Part shown: positions 1 to 8,366 of the stretch, in pieces | How positions within the stretch are numbered: position 1 is the stretch's first letter | How the letters are laid out: each line of letters starts with the position of its first letter | Source of the DNA: Lysobacter_C sp966210725 | GTDB taxonomy: Bacteria; Pseudomonadota; Gammaproteobacteria; Xanthomonadales; Xanthomonadaceae | DNA: 49,590 nt | Direction: 5' to 3' | Assembly (NCBI GenBank): GCA_966210725.1 | Contig: CBIHLN010000011.1 | Location: 1 to 49,590 of the forward strand | Position numbers and translations under genes: made by a program | Notes under the pieces: model-generated | What the model was told of the DNA's origin: nothing | The model's input: only the letters and a program-made list of their open reading frames with translations | Database searches by the model: none

Positions 1-25
1 GCACCCACCCGTCCCGGAGCCTCCC

Positions 26-1720
26 ATGCCCCTGCGCCCCCTGACCCTGGCCGTTGCGCTCGCCCTGTCCGGCGGTCTCATTGCCTGCCAGCCGCAGACC
101 GCCAACGAAACGACGACGCCGGCCACTGCGCAGGCGGCCGATCAAGCCGAAGGCGCCGACGGCATCGCCGCCAAGGTGGCGGCGTACGAGGAGGTGGAGC
201 TCACCGCCGACCTCTCGCACCTGGCCGAGGGCGACCGCGAGGCGATCGGTTACCTGCTGCAGGCCGGCCAGATCATGGACGACCTGTTCTGGAAGCAGGT
301 CTACCCCGACCGCGAGGCGCTGCTGGCCGGCATCAGCGATCCGGCGACGCGCCGCTTCGTGGAGATCAACTACGGCCCGTGGGACCGGCTGGACGGCGAC
401 GCGCCGTTCGTAGACGGCGTGGAAGCGCGCCCGCCGGGCGCCGGCTTCTACCCGGCCGACATGACCAAGGCCGAGTTCGAAGCCGCCGACCTGCCGGGCA
501 AGGACAGCCTGTACACGCTGATCAAGCGCAACGACGCCGGTGAGCTGGAGGTGGTGCCGTACCACGAGGAATACGCCCAGGAGCTGGGCCGCGCCGCCGA
601 CCTGCTGCGCCAGGCCGCGAAGGTCGCCACCGACGCCGGCTTCCGCCAGTACCTGGAGCTTCGCGCCGACGCGCTGGTCACCGGCGAGTACCAGCCCAGC
701 GACATGGCCTGGATGGACATGAAGACCAGCCCGATCGACGTCGTCATCGGGCCGATCGAGAGCTACCAGGACGCGCTGTACGGCAAGAAGGCCGCGTTCG
801 AGGCGTTCGTGCTGGTCAAGGACAAGGAGTGGAGCGAGCGCCTGGCGAAGTTCGCCCAGCACCTGCCGGCGCTGCAGCGCGAGCTGCCGGTGGAGGCGAA
901 GTACAAGGCCGAGTCGCCGGGCTCCGACGCCGACCTCAACGCCTACGACGCCATCTACTACGGCGGCGATGCCAACGCCGGCGCCAAGACGATTGCGATC
1001 AATCTGCCCAACGACGAGGAGGTGCAGCTCGCCAAGGGCTCGCGCCGCCTGCAACTGAAGAACGCGATGCGCGCCAAGTTCGACGCCATCCTGCAGCCCA
1101 TCGCCAACGAGCTGATCGCACCCGAGCAGCGTGAGCACATCACGTTCGACGCGTTCTTCGAGAACGTGATGTTCCACGAAGTCGCGCACGGCCTGGGCAT
1201 CAAGAACACGCTCGACGGCAAGGGCACGGTGCGCGATGCGCTGACCGACCTGGCCAGCGCGTTCGAAGAGGGCAAGGCCGACATCCTCGGCCTGTACATG
1301 ATCGGCCAGCTGGGCGAGATGGGCGAGCTGGACGCGGAGAAGCTGGACGACAACTACGTGACGTTCCTGGCGGGCATCTTCCGCTCGGTGCGCTTCGGCG
1401 CCAGCAGCGCGCACGGCCAGGCCAACATGGCCGCGTTCAACTTCCTCAAGGAGCAGGGCGCCTTCAGTCGCGACGACGCCACCGGCCACTACCGGGTGGA
1501 TTTCGAGAAGATGAAGCCGGCCGTGGACGCGCTGTCGGCGAAGATACTGACCCTGCAGGGCGACGGCGACCACGCCGGCGCGCGCGCGTTCCTGGACCAG
1601 TACGGCACGATCGGCCCGGAGCTGCAGTCCGACCTGGACCGCATCGCCGCCGCGGACATCCCGGTCGACATCGTGTTCAAGCAGGGCCGCGAGGTGCTGG
1701 GGTTGCCGGCGGCGCAGTAA
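26..1720 (+). CDS. M49-like (dipeptidyl-peptidase III family) zinc metallopeptidase, lipoprotein
   Basis: This is a 564-residue protein with an N-terminal lipoprotein signal (lipobox LIAC, Cys21), so it probably sits on the periplasmic side of a membrane. The zinc motif is HEVAHG at residues 384-389, followed by EEGKAD at 414-419. This order matches the HELLGH...EECRAE pattern of dipeptidyl peptidase III (M49). However, the first motif has the five-residue HExxH spacing and the gap to the third ligand is about 31 residues rather than about 58. That resembles the short M49-like domain of plant Nudix-DPP III proteins. His384, His388 and Glu415 are the likely zinc ligands and Glu385 the catalytic base. 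A CGGAG ribosome site lies just before the ATG and a terminator follows at 1748. The substrate is unknown; peptidase activity is inferred from the motifs. Confidence 0.8.
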   Translation: MPLRPLTLAVALALSGGLIACQPQTANETTTPATAQAADQAEGADGIAAKVAAYEEVELTADLSHLAEGDREAIGYLLQAGQIMDDLFWKQVYPDREALLAGISDPATRRFVEINYGPWDRLDGDAPFVDGVEARPPGAGFYPADMTKAEFEAADLPGKDSLYTLIKRNDAGELEVVPYHEEYAQELGRAADLLRQAAKVATDAGFRQYLELRADALVTGEYQPSDMAWMDMKTSPIDVVIGPIESYQDALYGKKAAFEAFVLVKDKEWSERLAKFAQHLPALQRELPVEAKYKAESPGSDADLNAYDAIYYGGDANAGAKTIAINLPNDEEVQLAKGSRRLQLKNAMRAKFDAILQPIANELIAPEQREHITFDAFFENVMFHEVAHGLGIKNTLDGKGTVRDALTDLASAFEEGKADILGLYMIGQLGEMGELDAEKLDDNYVTFLAGIFRSVRFGASSAHGQANMAAFNFLKEQGAFSRDDATGHYRVDFEKMKPAVDALSAKILTLQGDGDHAGARAFLDQYGTIGPELQSDLDRIAAADIPVDIVFKQGREVLGLPAAQ

Positions 1721-1747
1721 CGCGGCCAAAGCAGAACGCATCAACGG

Positions 1748-1779
1748 AACGGCGGCGTCGGAAGGCGGCCGCCGTTTTT
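1748..1779 (+). terminator. Rho-independent terminator after the M49-like gene
   Basis: A 9-bp perfect stem (AACGGCGGC with GCCGCCGTT) has an 11-nt loop and runs into five T residues at 1775-1779. It begins 28 bp after the stop codon. Confidence 0.75.
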
Positions 1780-1845
1780 CGTTGGGGGAACGTGTTCTCG
1801 ACACGGGGCTGTAGACCCGAGGGCGTTGCTCGAGGCGAACTCCCT

Positions 1846-1942
1846 TGTAGGAGCGACGTGAGTCGCGACCATGAGGGACGGCTGGACGCGCGGGTCACGT
1901 CGTCGGTGCGATTGCGCGGTCGCGACTCACGTCGCTCCTACA
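1846..1942. repeat. Inverted pair of type-A REP-like repeats
   Basis: A 25-bp unit beginning TGTAGGAGCGACGTGAGTC (1846-1870) reappears exactly inverted at 1918-1942, with a 47-bp spacer, so the RNA could form a long hairpin. The same unit occurs at 7401, 15779 and 15840. It lies in the gene-free stretch 1721-2116, which otherwise holds only the terminator and one type-B repeat. This is typical of REP/BIME-like elements in Xanthomonadaceae. No RAYT transposase is in the window. Confidence 0.85.
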
Positions 1943-1980
1943 AATGGACCGGGGGATTCGTCGTGTGCATGGACGCGCGT

Positions 1981-2003
1981 TCGCGGCTGAAGCCGCTCCT
2001 ACA
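1981..2003 (-). repeat. Single type-B REP-like repeat
   Basis: A 23-bp unit reads TGTAGGAGCGGCTTCAGCC... on the minus strand and contains its own small palindrome (GGCTtcAGCC). Copies recur near 15683, 15732, 39569, 39691, 43514 and 43570. It shares the first ten bases with type A, so the two probably belong to one superfamily. Confidence 0.8.
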
Positions 2004-2116
2004 GGGCGAGCGGTGGCGACGTTGCGTTCGGACACCGGCGGCGGCCGCTGGCAAGGGACGCGGGTTCTGCATCGACGCTGCAGCGGGTGGCGGCAACGGG
2101 GCGGCGCCCGCGCACC

Positions 2117-2668
2117 TCACCAGACCAGGTCGTCGGGCACCCGGAACTGCGCGTAGTACGCGTCGTCCTCGGACGTCGACGCGGCCGGCGCGGCGTCGGC
2201 CTTGCCGTGGTCGAGCACGACCATCGCGGGGTCGCGCTCGATCACCTTGTCGGCGGCGGCGCGCGGCAGCAGCTCGTAGCGCTCGCCGATCGCGGCGATG
2301 ACCAGGGCGCCGCTGGCCAGCAGCTTGCGCTGGGCATCGTCGATGAGCAGCGTGCGGATCGCGCCCCCGGCATTGAAGCGGTACTCGCTTTCGCCGGTGC
2401 GCGGCACCTTCTTGTCCTGGATGATCTGGCGCGCCTGCGCGCGCAGCTCGGCAACGCGGGCCTGCGCCTTGCGCTCGGCGGCCAGCGCGCGGTCGCGCTC
2501 GGCCTTCTCGGCGCGTGCGCGCTCCACCTCCTGCGCGATCTCGTCGGGCTTGGCGGGTCCCTTGGCGTGCAGCGCCTTGTTCTGTTCGCGCGCGGCGTCC
2601 GCGACCTGTGACTTCTTGACCAGTCCGGCCTTCAGCAGCTGCGCCTGGAGCGGGTTGGGCTTGGCCAT
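2117..2668 (-). CDS. DUF2058 (YaiL-like) family protein
   Basis: This 183-residue cytoplasmic protein matches the DUF2058 family (E. coli YaiL), described as nucleoprotein or polynucleotide-associated; its exact role is not established. The conserved N-terminus MAKPNPLQAQLLKAGLVKK fixes the start, and the longer upstream reading frame is rejected. Residues about 20-75 are highly charged (Lys/Glu/Arg-rich) and probably helical. The C-terminal half carries the conserved segment around YRFNAGGAIRTLLID. It is divergent from the YgjP-like gene, with a 77-bp shared upstream region. Confidence 0.85.
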   Translation of the reverse strand: MAKPNPLQAQLLKAGLVKKSQVADAAREQNKALHAKGPAKPDEIAQEVERARAEKAERDRALAAERKAQARVAELRAQARQIIQDKKVPRTGESEYRFNAGGAIRTLLIDDAQRKLLASGALVIAAIGERYELLPRAAADKVIERDPAMVVLDHGKADAAPAASTSEDDAYYAQFRVPDDLVW

Positions 2669-2745
2669 GGCGTGGGGTTCGCGTGGGGATTCGACGGCCG
2701 CCATCATACTGGCCGTCCGCCGCCTCCCGTCGTCCGCCGCCCCGC

Positions 2746-3285
2746 ATGCAGCCCCTGAAATACCTCGCCGGCTACCCGCCGCACCTGCAGGACAAGGTGC
2801 GCGCACTGATCGAGCAGGACCGCCTGGGCGCCGTGCTGGCCCAGCGCTACCCGCAGGCGCACGCGGTGCGCAACGACGGCCAGCTGTACGACTACGTGCA
2901 GCAGTTGAAGGATCGCCACCTTCGCAAGGCGGTGCCGCTGGGCAAGGTGGTCTTCGACGGCAAGCTGCAGGTGATGAAGCACGCGCTGGGCACGCACACC
3001 GCCATCTCCCGCGTGCACGGCGGCCGGCTCAGAGCCAGCCGCGAGATCCGCATCGCCAGCGTGTTCCGCGACGCGCCCGCCGATTTCCTGCGGATGATCG
3101 TGGTGCACGAACTCGCGCACCTGAAAGAGGCCGAGCACAACAAGGCCTTCTACCAGCTGTGCACGCACATGGAGCCGGACTACCACCAGCTGGAGTTCGA
3201 CCTGCGGCTGTACCTGACCCAGCCGGATCTGGTGCGCGCGGGCCAGATGCGTCCCGCATCGGATGGTCCCCCGCCCGGCGGATAG
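2746..3285 (+). CDS. YgjP-like (DUF45) metallopeptidase
   Basis: The 179-residue protein carries the zinc motif HELAH at residues 121-125, followed closely by EAEHNKAFY. This is the arrangement of the YgjP/DUF45 metallopeptidase family, where the downstream His is the third ligand. A C-terminal block (MEPDYHQLEFDLRLYL) is also typical. The start is placed at MQPLKYLAGY because the extra upstream residues look like non-coding sequence and would run into the shared upstream region. There is no signal peptide, so it is cytoplasmic. The substrate is unknown. Confidence 0.8.
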   Translation: MQPLKYLAGYPPHLQDKVRALIEQDRLGAVLAQRYPQAHAVRNDGQLYDYVQQLKDRHLRKAVPLGKVVFDGKLQVMKHALGTHTAISRVHGGRLRASREIRIASVFRDAPADFLRMIVVHELAHLKEAEHNKAFYQLCTHMEPDYHQLEFDLRLYLTQPDLVRAGQMRPASDGPPPGG

Positions 3286-3314
3286 GCGGTCACCGGCCAT
3301 GCGTCGCCCGTCGG

Positions 3315-3818
3315 TCAGGACTGGTACGCACCCGCCGAGTACGTCAGCTCGTAGCTGTGGCTGTAGATCTCCAGGATGTTCCCGAACGGGTCCTCCATGT
3401 AGACCATGCGGTAGGGCTTCTCGCCCGGGTAGTAGTAGCGCACCGGCATGCGCTGCTTGCCGCCGGCGGCCACGACCCGGGCGGCCAGGCCTTCCAGGTC
3501 CGGGTCCTGGACGCAGAAGTGGAAGACGCCCGTTTTCCAGTACTCGAAGTTGTCGGCGGGTTTCTCGGCATTGGGGAACTGGAAGATCTCCACACCGATG
3601 CGGTCGCCGGTGGACAGGTGCGCAATGCGGAACGACGACCAGCCCGCGCCGAACACGTCGGTGCACATCACGCCGATGGCCGAGTCGTCTTCGGTGATGG
3701 TGGTCGGCGGCATGACCAGGTACCAGCCCATGACCTCGGTGTAGAACTTCACCGCGGCGTCGAGATCGGTGACCGACAGGCCGATGTGGGAGAAGGTGCG
3801 GGGGTACGGCGTGGCCAT
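3315..3818 (-). CDS. VOC-family (glyoxalase/dioxygenase fold) protein
   Basis: A 167-residue protein with two beta-alpha-beta-beta-beta modules of the vicinal oxygen chelate fold. The first begins FSHIGLSVTDLDAAVKFY, a classic VOC opening with a metal-ligand His. The second ends DPFGNILEIYSHS, with the usual terminal Glu ligand. The size fits a single-chain VOC protein such as a glyoxalase-like enzyme or ring-cleaving dioxygenase. The substrate cannot be read from the sequence. It lies just upstream of the FAD monooxygenase on the same strand, but transcription would run from that gene into this one across a 140-bp gap, so shared function is only possible. Confidence 0.8.
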   Translation of the reverse strand: MATPYPRTFSHIGLSVTDLDAAVKFYTEVMGWYLVMPPTTITEDDSAIGVMCTDVFGAGWSSFRIAHLSTGDRIGVEIFQFPNAEKPADNFEYWKTGVFHFCVQDPDLEGLAARVVAAGGKQRMPVRYYYPGEKPYRMVYMEDPFGNILEIYSHSYELTYSAGAYQS

Positions 3819-3958
3819 GGTGGCGGCCTCCTGGGGTGGGGTGCACGACGGTAGCGCGCCCGCTGTAAGCCCGGGTTATCGGGCATCCACGACCCTGCGC
3901 GCGAAGGCGCGCGCGATGGGGATCGGGCTATCGCGGGTACCGTCGTGTCCGGGTCTGG

Positions 3959-5497
3959 TCAGGCAGGCACGGGCACGGCATGCACGTAGCCGTCGGCCAT
4001 GCCCGCCGTCAGGTCCGGATCGACCGCGGCGATGTAACCGTCCGGCCGGACCAGGTAGGCGGCGTCGCGCACCAGGCCGGGCGCGGCATGACGGGGTGTC
4101 CAATCCGAGTGCTGCAGCACGATGCCCTGACGCTCAGCCCAATGACACAGGTCCGCCGAAGGCTTGCCGTACACGCGCACGTGCCAGGCGATCGGGCCGG
4201 GCCAGGCCGGGTCGAGGCCGTCGGTGCCCGGCACCCAGGGCAGGCGGTCGCCGCCGCGGACCGTGCCCGACTGTCCGTGGCTCAGGGGGCTGTCGCGGTA
4301 GGCGATGCCGATCTGCGACACCCGCCGGAACATCGCGCTGCGGATCCGCGGCGTGCCGAAGGCGACGCGGGCGATGCGCGGTGCGAGCCGCGTGCGCACA
4401 AACCGGGCGACCGGTCCGTCGGACACCGCCAGGTGGAAGGCCTGGTCGGTGGTCGCGACCAGCGTGCGGGCGAACGCACGCCGCTCCTGTTCGTAGGTGT
4501 CGAGCAGGGCGTCGCTGCCGTCGCCGCGCACCGCCGCAGCCAGCTTCCAGGCCAGGTTGATGGCATCGCCGATGCCGGTGTTCATGCCCTGGCCGCCGGC
4601 CGGGCTGTGCACGTGCGCGGCGTCGCCCAGCAGGAAGCAGCGTCCGTGGCGGAAGCGGTCGGCCACGCGGTGGTGCACGCGGTAGGTGGAGAACCAGTTG
4701 ACGGTGTCGGCCTCCAGCCGCAGCCGGTCGATGGCGTGGTGGGCGATGTCGTCGAAGGCCAGCCGGCTTTCCAGCGGCGCGTCTCCGTCGTCCGACTCGT
4801 CGTCCTTCAGCGTTCCGATCAGGCGCACCGCGCCGGCCCGGCCGTAGGGCAGGACGAACACGAAGTCCGAATCGTCCAGCGACAGGTGGCCTTCACCGTC
4901 GAACGCCGGGCCACGCCCTTCGACGTCGGCCACGTAGAACAGCTGGCTTGAGGTGCCGCCGGCGAAGGAGATGCCCAGGCGGGTGCGCACGGTGGAGCGA
5001 CCGCCGTCGCAACCGGCCAGGTAGCGGGCAGTGCAGGCGGCTTCGCGGCCGTCGGCGTGGCGCAGGCGGGCTTCGACGTGGTCGCCCTGCTCCTGCAGGT
5101 CCAGCAGCGTCGTACTGCGCTCCACCTCGATGCCGCGTGCCGCCAGGTGCCGCGTCAGCAGGGCCTCGTGCCGGTCCTGCGGGTAGGTGAGCAGGAACGG
5201 GTACGGCGTCAGGCCGCTGCCGGCCTCGCCCAGTGCCAGCCGTGCCCGACGCGCGCCACGCACCCACACGTTGAGCTGGACGTTGCGGTTGCCCTCGGCA
5301 ACGACCTCGTCGGCCAGGCCGAGCTGGCGGTACAGCTCCAGCGTGCGGGCATGCACCACCATCGCCCGCGACTGCGCCACGGTGCTGGCGGCCTTGTCGA
5401 TGATGCGCACGCGCACGCCCTGCGCGTTAAGCCAGAGCGCGAGCACCAGGCCGGTGGGGCCGGCGCCGGCGATGAGGACCTCGGTGTCGCAGGCCAT
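3959..5497 (-). CDS. FAD-dependent aromatic-type monooxygenase
   Basis: A 512-residue flavoprotein of the class A (PHBH/TfdB-like) hydroxylase family, which uses NAD(P)H and O2 to hydroxylate mainly aromatic substrates. The N-terminal dinucleotide motif is GAGPTG with the acidic end of strand 2 in VRIIDK. The middle GCDGGRSTVR is the DG motif. GDAAHVHSPAGGQGMN is the GD motif that binds the FAD ribityl. A short C-terminal extension ends near LVRPDGYIAAVDP, typical of the PheA/TfdB group. The start is at MACDTEVLIAGAG, since 93 further upstream residues look non-coding. The natural substrate is not inferable; there is no ring-cleavage operon around it. Confidence 0.85.
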   Translation of the reverse strand: MACDTEVLIAGAGPTGLVLALWLNAQGVRVRIIDKAASTVAQSRAMVVHARTLELYRQLGLADEVVAEGNRNVQLNVWVRGARRARLALGEAGSGLTPYPFLLTYPQDRHEALLTRHLAARGIEVERSTTLLDLQEQGDHVEARLRHADGREAACTARYLAGCDGGRSTVRTRLGISFAGGTSSQLFYVADVEGRGPAFDGEGHLSLDDSDFVFVLPYGRAGAVRLIGTLKDDESDDGDAPLESRLAFDDIAHHAIDRLRLEADTVNWFSTYRVHHRVADRFRHGRCFLLGDAAHVHSPAGGQGMNTGIGDAINLAWKLAAAVRGDGSDALLDTYEQERRAFARTLVATTDQAFHLAVSDGPVARFVRTRLAPRIARVAFGTPRIRSAMFRRVSQIGIAYRDSPLSHGQSGTVRGGDRLPWVPGTDGLDPAWPGPIAWHVRVYGKPSADLCHWAERQGIVLQHSDWTPRHAAPGLVRDAAYLVRPDGYIAAVDPDLTAGMADGYVHAVPVPA

Positions 5498-5580
5498 GGC
5501 CGCTCCGGGCAACCGCAAGGCGGCCACTGTGCCGCGTCCTCGCGGCCGGTGCCACCGCGCAGCCGCGGCCATCCGTACCG

Positions 5581-7380
5581 TCAGTCGCCCAGCAGGAACA
5601 CCAGCACCTCGTCGATGCGCGCCCGCCACGCCGCCTCGTTGTGCTCGGCGCCCTCGTACACGCGCGTCACCCAGTTGCCGCCCTCGACGTAGCCCGCTTC
5701 GCGCAGCAGGGCGTCCATGCGCTGCTGGTAGGGCGCGTACTGGGCGTCGAGGGTGGCGGTGCCGTGGTCGAACCACAGCCGGTGCGTGGCCGGGTCGGGC
5801 AGGTGGTCGGCGAGCCAGTCGACGACCAGCCCGTCGCCGACCGGCCAGTGCGTGGACACCGCGCCGACGCGACCGAACACCTCCGGGTACTCGGCCGCGG
5901 CGTAGATCGAGATCAGGCCGCCCATGCTGGAGCCGGCGATGGCGGTGTCGTCGCGGCCGGGTTTCGTGCGGAAGCGTGCGTCGATGCGCGGCTTGAGCTC
6001 CTCGACGATGAAGCGCAGGTAGGCGTCCGACGCGATGCGTTCGACCGGCAGCGGCGGGCCGTTGCCGGGGCCGAAGTCGAGCCCCTGCGGCGGCACCGGC
6101 TTGCGCGGCATGTACTCGGGAAAGCGCGCGGGGGTGTTCCAGATGCCCACGACAATGGCCGGCGGGACGCGGCCGGCGGCGATGAGGCGCGTCATCGACT
6201 CGTCCACGCCCCAGTCGACGCCGCCGTAGCTGAGCGCCGGGTCGAACAGGTTCTGGCCGTCGTGCATGTACAGCACGGGATATCGCGCGTCCGGGTCATC
6301 GCCGTAGCCGGGCGGTAGCCAGATGTCGACGTCGCGCGCCGGCACGTGGGCCGACGGCACCTGCGCCCAGCCCACGGTGGTGCTGGTGGCGTCCAGCGGC
6401 GGAGCGGTGCGGGTGTAGGCCCAGCGCAGGAAGCGCGGCAGCAGCACCGCCCAGGACGCCTGGTTGTGCTGCCCGCCCGGCAGCACGTGCAGGGCGATAT
6501 CGCTGCGGCCCGGCGTGGTGGCATGGTCGGCGTCGACCCTGTAGCCGGATTGGGCCAGGCCGCGCAGGCCGGTGCCGGCTTCCAGCGATGCGTCGTCGGC
6601 GTTCCAGCCCAGCGCGAAATCGCGGACGTCGTCGAGCGCGTCGTTGACACCGTCGCCGTCGCGGTCGTCGGTTTCCTCCGCGTCGCCGATGCCCAGGAAC
6701 ACGCGCATGCCGACGCGCGGCGGGCCGTCGTGCACCAGGCGCTGCGCGAGCCGCGTGCGCTGCACGGTGCCGGCATCGGTGGTGTCGGAGGACAGCCACA
6801 GCGACGGCGAGAACATGCCAACACGCGCGAACAGGTCCGGGTACTGCCAGCCCAGGTTGAACGCGGCCAGCGCGCCCAGCGACCATCCCAGCGTGGCGCG
6901 CGCGTCGGGGGTGGTGCGCGTGTTGTAGCGCGCGTCGATGGCGGGCACCAGGCCGGTGGCGACCCACTGCGCGTAGTCGTGCGCGCGCGTGCCGATCGGC
7001 CCGTACTTGGTGTTCGCGACGATGGCGGTGCCGGCCTCGCGGTCGGACAGGCCGTAGGTGCCCATGCGGTCGGGCAGCATGTGGATGGCGACGACGATCA
7101 CGGGGGCGATGGCGTCGCGGGCGTACAGGTCGGCGAGCGTCTCGCGCAGGCGTACGGCGCGTGCGTCCTGGCCGTCGTGCAGGTACAGCACCGGGTAGCC
7201 GGGTGAGGCATCCGGGTCGTAGCCGGGTGGCAGGTGTACGTCGACGCGGACCCTGTCCGGGGCGAAGGCGGATGGCGTGAAGTGGTGGGTCTCGACGCGT
7301 GCGGGGGTGGCGGCAAAGGCCGGCGTGGAGGTGACAGCCAGGAGCAGGGTGGCGGCGAATGCGCGGATGGCTCGGTGCAT
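5581..7380 (-). CDS. Exported esterase with two tandem alpha/beta-hydrolase domains
   Basis: A 599-residue protein with a Sec signal peptide (MHRAIRAFAATLLLAVTS...AFA). Two copies of a putative esterase domain (PF00756/Fes type) follow each other. Domain 1 (about residues 30-300) opens with VHLPPGYDPD and has nucleophile motif GWSLG (Ser167) and a late GGQHNQASW. Domain 2 (about 310-599) opens with DIWLPPGYGDD and has GSSMG (Ser485) and EGAEHNEAAW. Both halves keep Ser and His, so both may be active. The family includes feruloyl, enterochelin and other carboxylic-ester hydrolases; the substrate is unknown. The start at 7380 is chosen because the signal peptide begins there. Confidence 0.8.
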   Translation of the reverse strand: MHRAIRAFAATLLLAVTSTPAFAATPARVETHHFTPSAFAPDRVRVDVHLPPGYDPDASPGYPVLYLHDGQDARAVRLRETLADLYARDAIAPVIVVAIHMLPDRMGTYGLSDREAGTAIVANTKYGPIGTRAHDYAQWVATGLVPAIDARYNTRTTPDARATLGWSLGALAAFNLGWQYPDLFARVGMFSPSLWLSSDTTDAGTVQRTRLAQRLVHDGPPRVGMRVFLGIGDAEETDDRDGDGVNDALDDVRDFALGWNADDASLEAGTGLRGLAQSGYRVDADHATTPGRSDIALHVLPGGQHNQASWAVLLPRFLRWAYTRTAPPLDATSTTVGWAQVPSAHVPARDVDIWLPPGYGDDPDARYPVLYMHDGQNLFDPALSYGGVDWGVDESMTRLIAAGRVPPAIVVGIWNTPARFPEYMPRKPVPPQGLDFGPGNGPPLPVERIASDAYLRFIVEELKPRIDARFRTKPGRDDTAIAGSSMGGLISIYAAAEYPEVFGRVGAVSTHWPVGDGLVVDWLADHLPDPATHRLWFDHGTATLDAQYAPYQQRMDALLREAGYVEGGNWVTRVYEGAEHNEAAWRARIDEVLVFLLGD

Positions 7381-7400
7381 CGATCGGGTCCGGGGATGGC

Positions 7401-7425
7401 GGTCGCGACTCACGTCGCTCCTACA
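7401..7425 (-). repeat. Type-A REP-like repeat overlapping a stop codon
   Basis: An exact inverted copy of the 25-bp unit at 1846. Its TAG (complement of 7421-7423) is the stop codon of the DUF6445 gene, so the repeat has formed the 3' end of that gene. Confidence 0.85.
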
Positions 7426-8128
7426 GGGTCGGGGTGCAGACGAAGAAGCCGTTGAGAGTGAGGCGGCCGCGCGTGGGATCGGCGCTCAGGCGTTCCGGCG
7501 CGGCGATGTCGCTGCAGTGCCACAGCGCACCGCCGTCGTAGGCGACCAGCCGGTTGTAGCGCGGCTCGACGGAGGCGAGTTTCTCGAACCACGGGTTGGT
7601 CGCGGTCATGTAGCCGGGCGCCAGGCCGTACTTCGCGGTGAACGCGTCGGGCGGCAGCGTGCCCGATTCGTGCACCAGCACGGCGGTGTCGCGCTCGCCC
7701 CGCCGCGGCGCGAAGAACGCCGTGCCACCCAGTGCCGGGTCGCGGAACAGGTACAGCACCGTGGCGAGCACGCGTTGGCCGGGACTGTCGGTGAGGCGGT
7801 CGCGGTGGCACAGCCACTGGCGCGGCTGCAACTCGGACGGCACGCGCGTGGCGATCGACAGCCGGCTGTGGCCGCGCACCGTGCTGGCCAGGCCGATGCG
7901 TGAATGCAGGTGGTCGGCCAGCCACGCATCGAGCGCGGCCGTGACGCCGTCGGGCATGCGCAGTTCCGGCCCCGGGTAGGCGTTGTGCGGCTGCTCCTCG
8001 AACGCGTCGACGTGCGTGGCCGCGCGCTGCACCCAGGCGTCGGGGTCGAGCAGCGCGTCGTCGATCACCCAGGCGGTGTGGTCGGGCGTGATGGCGACGG
8101 GCTGGATGTGCGGGCGTGGGTTGAGCAT
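7421..8128 (-). CDS. DUF6445-like protein (2OG-Fe(II) oxygenase-like)
   Basis: A 235-residue protein with no signal peptide. It has His108-Arg-Asp110, a distal His204 (ALWHCSD) and Arg residues 220 and 222, the pattern of an HxD...H iron site with a 2-oxoglutarate-binding Arg in the double-stranded beta-helix fold. It resembles the DUF6445 family, which is often met next to TonB-dependent receptors and glycan-use genes in Xanthomonadaceae and Caulobacterales. Its biochemical role is not known. Here it is downstream of, and on the same strand as, two alpha-glucosidase genes. Its stop codon lies within a REP-like repeat. The family call rests on recalled resemblance; the iron site is seen as residues only. 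Confidence 0.65.
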   Translation of the reverse strand: MLNPRPHIQPVAITPDHTAWVIDDALLDPDAWVQRAATHVDAFEEQPHNAYPGPELRMPDGVTAALDAWLADHLHSRIGLASTVRGHSRLSIATRVPSELQPRQWLCHRDRLTDSPGQRVLATVLYLFRDPALGGTAFFAPRRGERDTAVLVHESGTLPPDAFTAKYGLAPGYMTATNPWFEKLASVEPRYNRLVAYDGGALWHCSDIAAPERLSADPTRGRLTLNGFFVCTPTL

Positions 8129-8297
8129 CGGCTCTATCTACTCCCTCCCCTGATTGCAGAGGGTAAGGCGGGCTGCTTGCGAGCCACCGGCTCGCGGCCC
8201 GCAGAACGCACGCCGGCTATGCCGGCGGGCCGGACGGGTTGGGGAGGGGTGCCTTTCGCGTACGGGGGAAAAACGTGGTGTATTTCTCGTTTGAAAA

Positions 8298-8340
8298 GCA
8301 CCCCCTCCCAACCTCCCCCTGCAGGCAGGGGGAGGAGCCA
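8298..8340 (+). repeat. Type-C dispersed repeat, copy 1
   Basis: A 43-bp sequence starting GCACCCCCTCCCAACCTCCC and containing the palindrome CCCCCTGCAGGCAGGGGG. It recurs at 13825-13867 with one mismatch and in the same orientation. An imperfect inverted match (GGTTGGGGAGGGGTGC) lies about 50 bp upstream, near 8238, so the whole intergenic stretch 8129-8366 looks like a fold-back element. Confidence 0.8.
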
Positions 8341-8366
8341 GGAGCGGCTGCTTCATTGCTCCGACA

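Noticed and set aside
1846..2003. A possible small CRISPR array
   Set aside because: The repeats are inverted rather than direct, there is no run of equal spacers, and the same units are scattered as pairs elsewhere. REP-like elements explain them.
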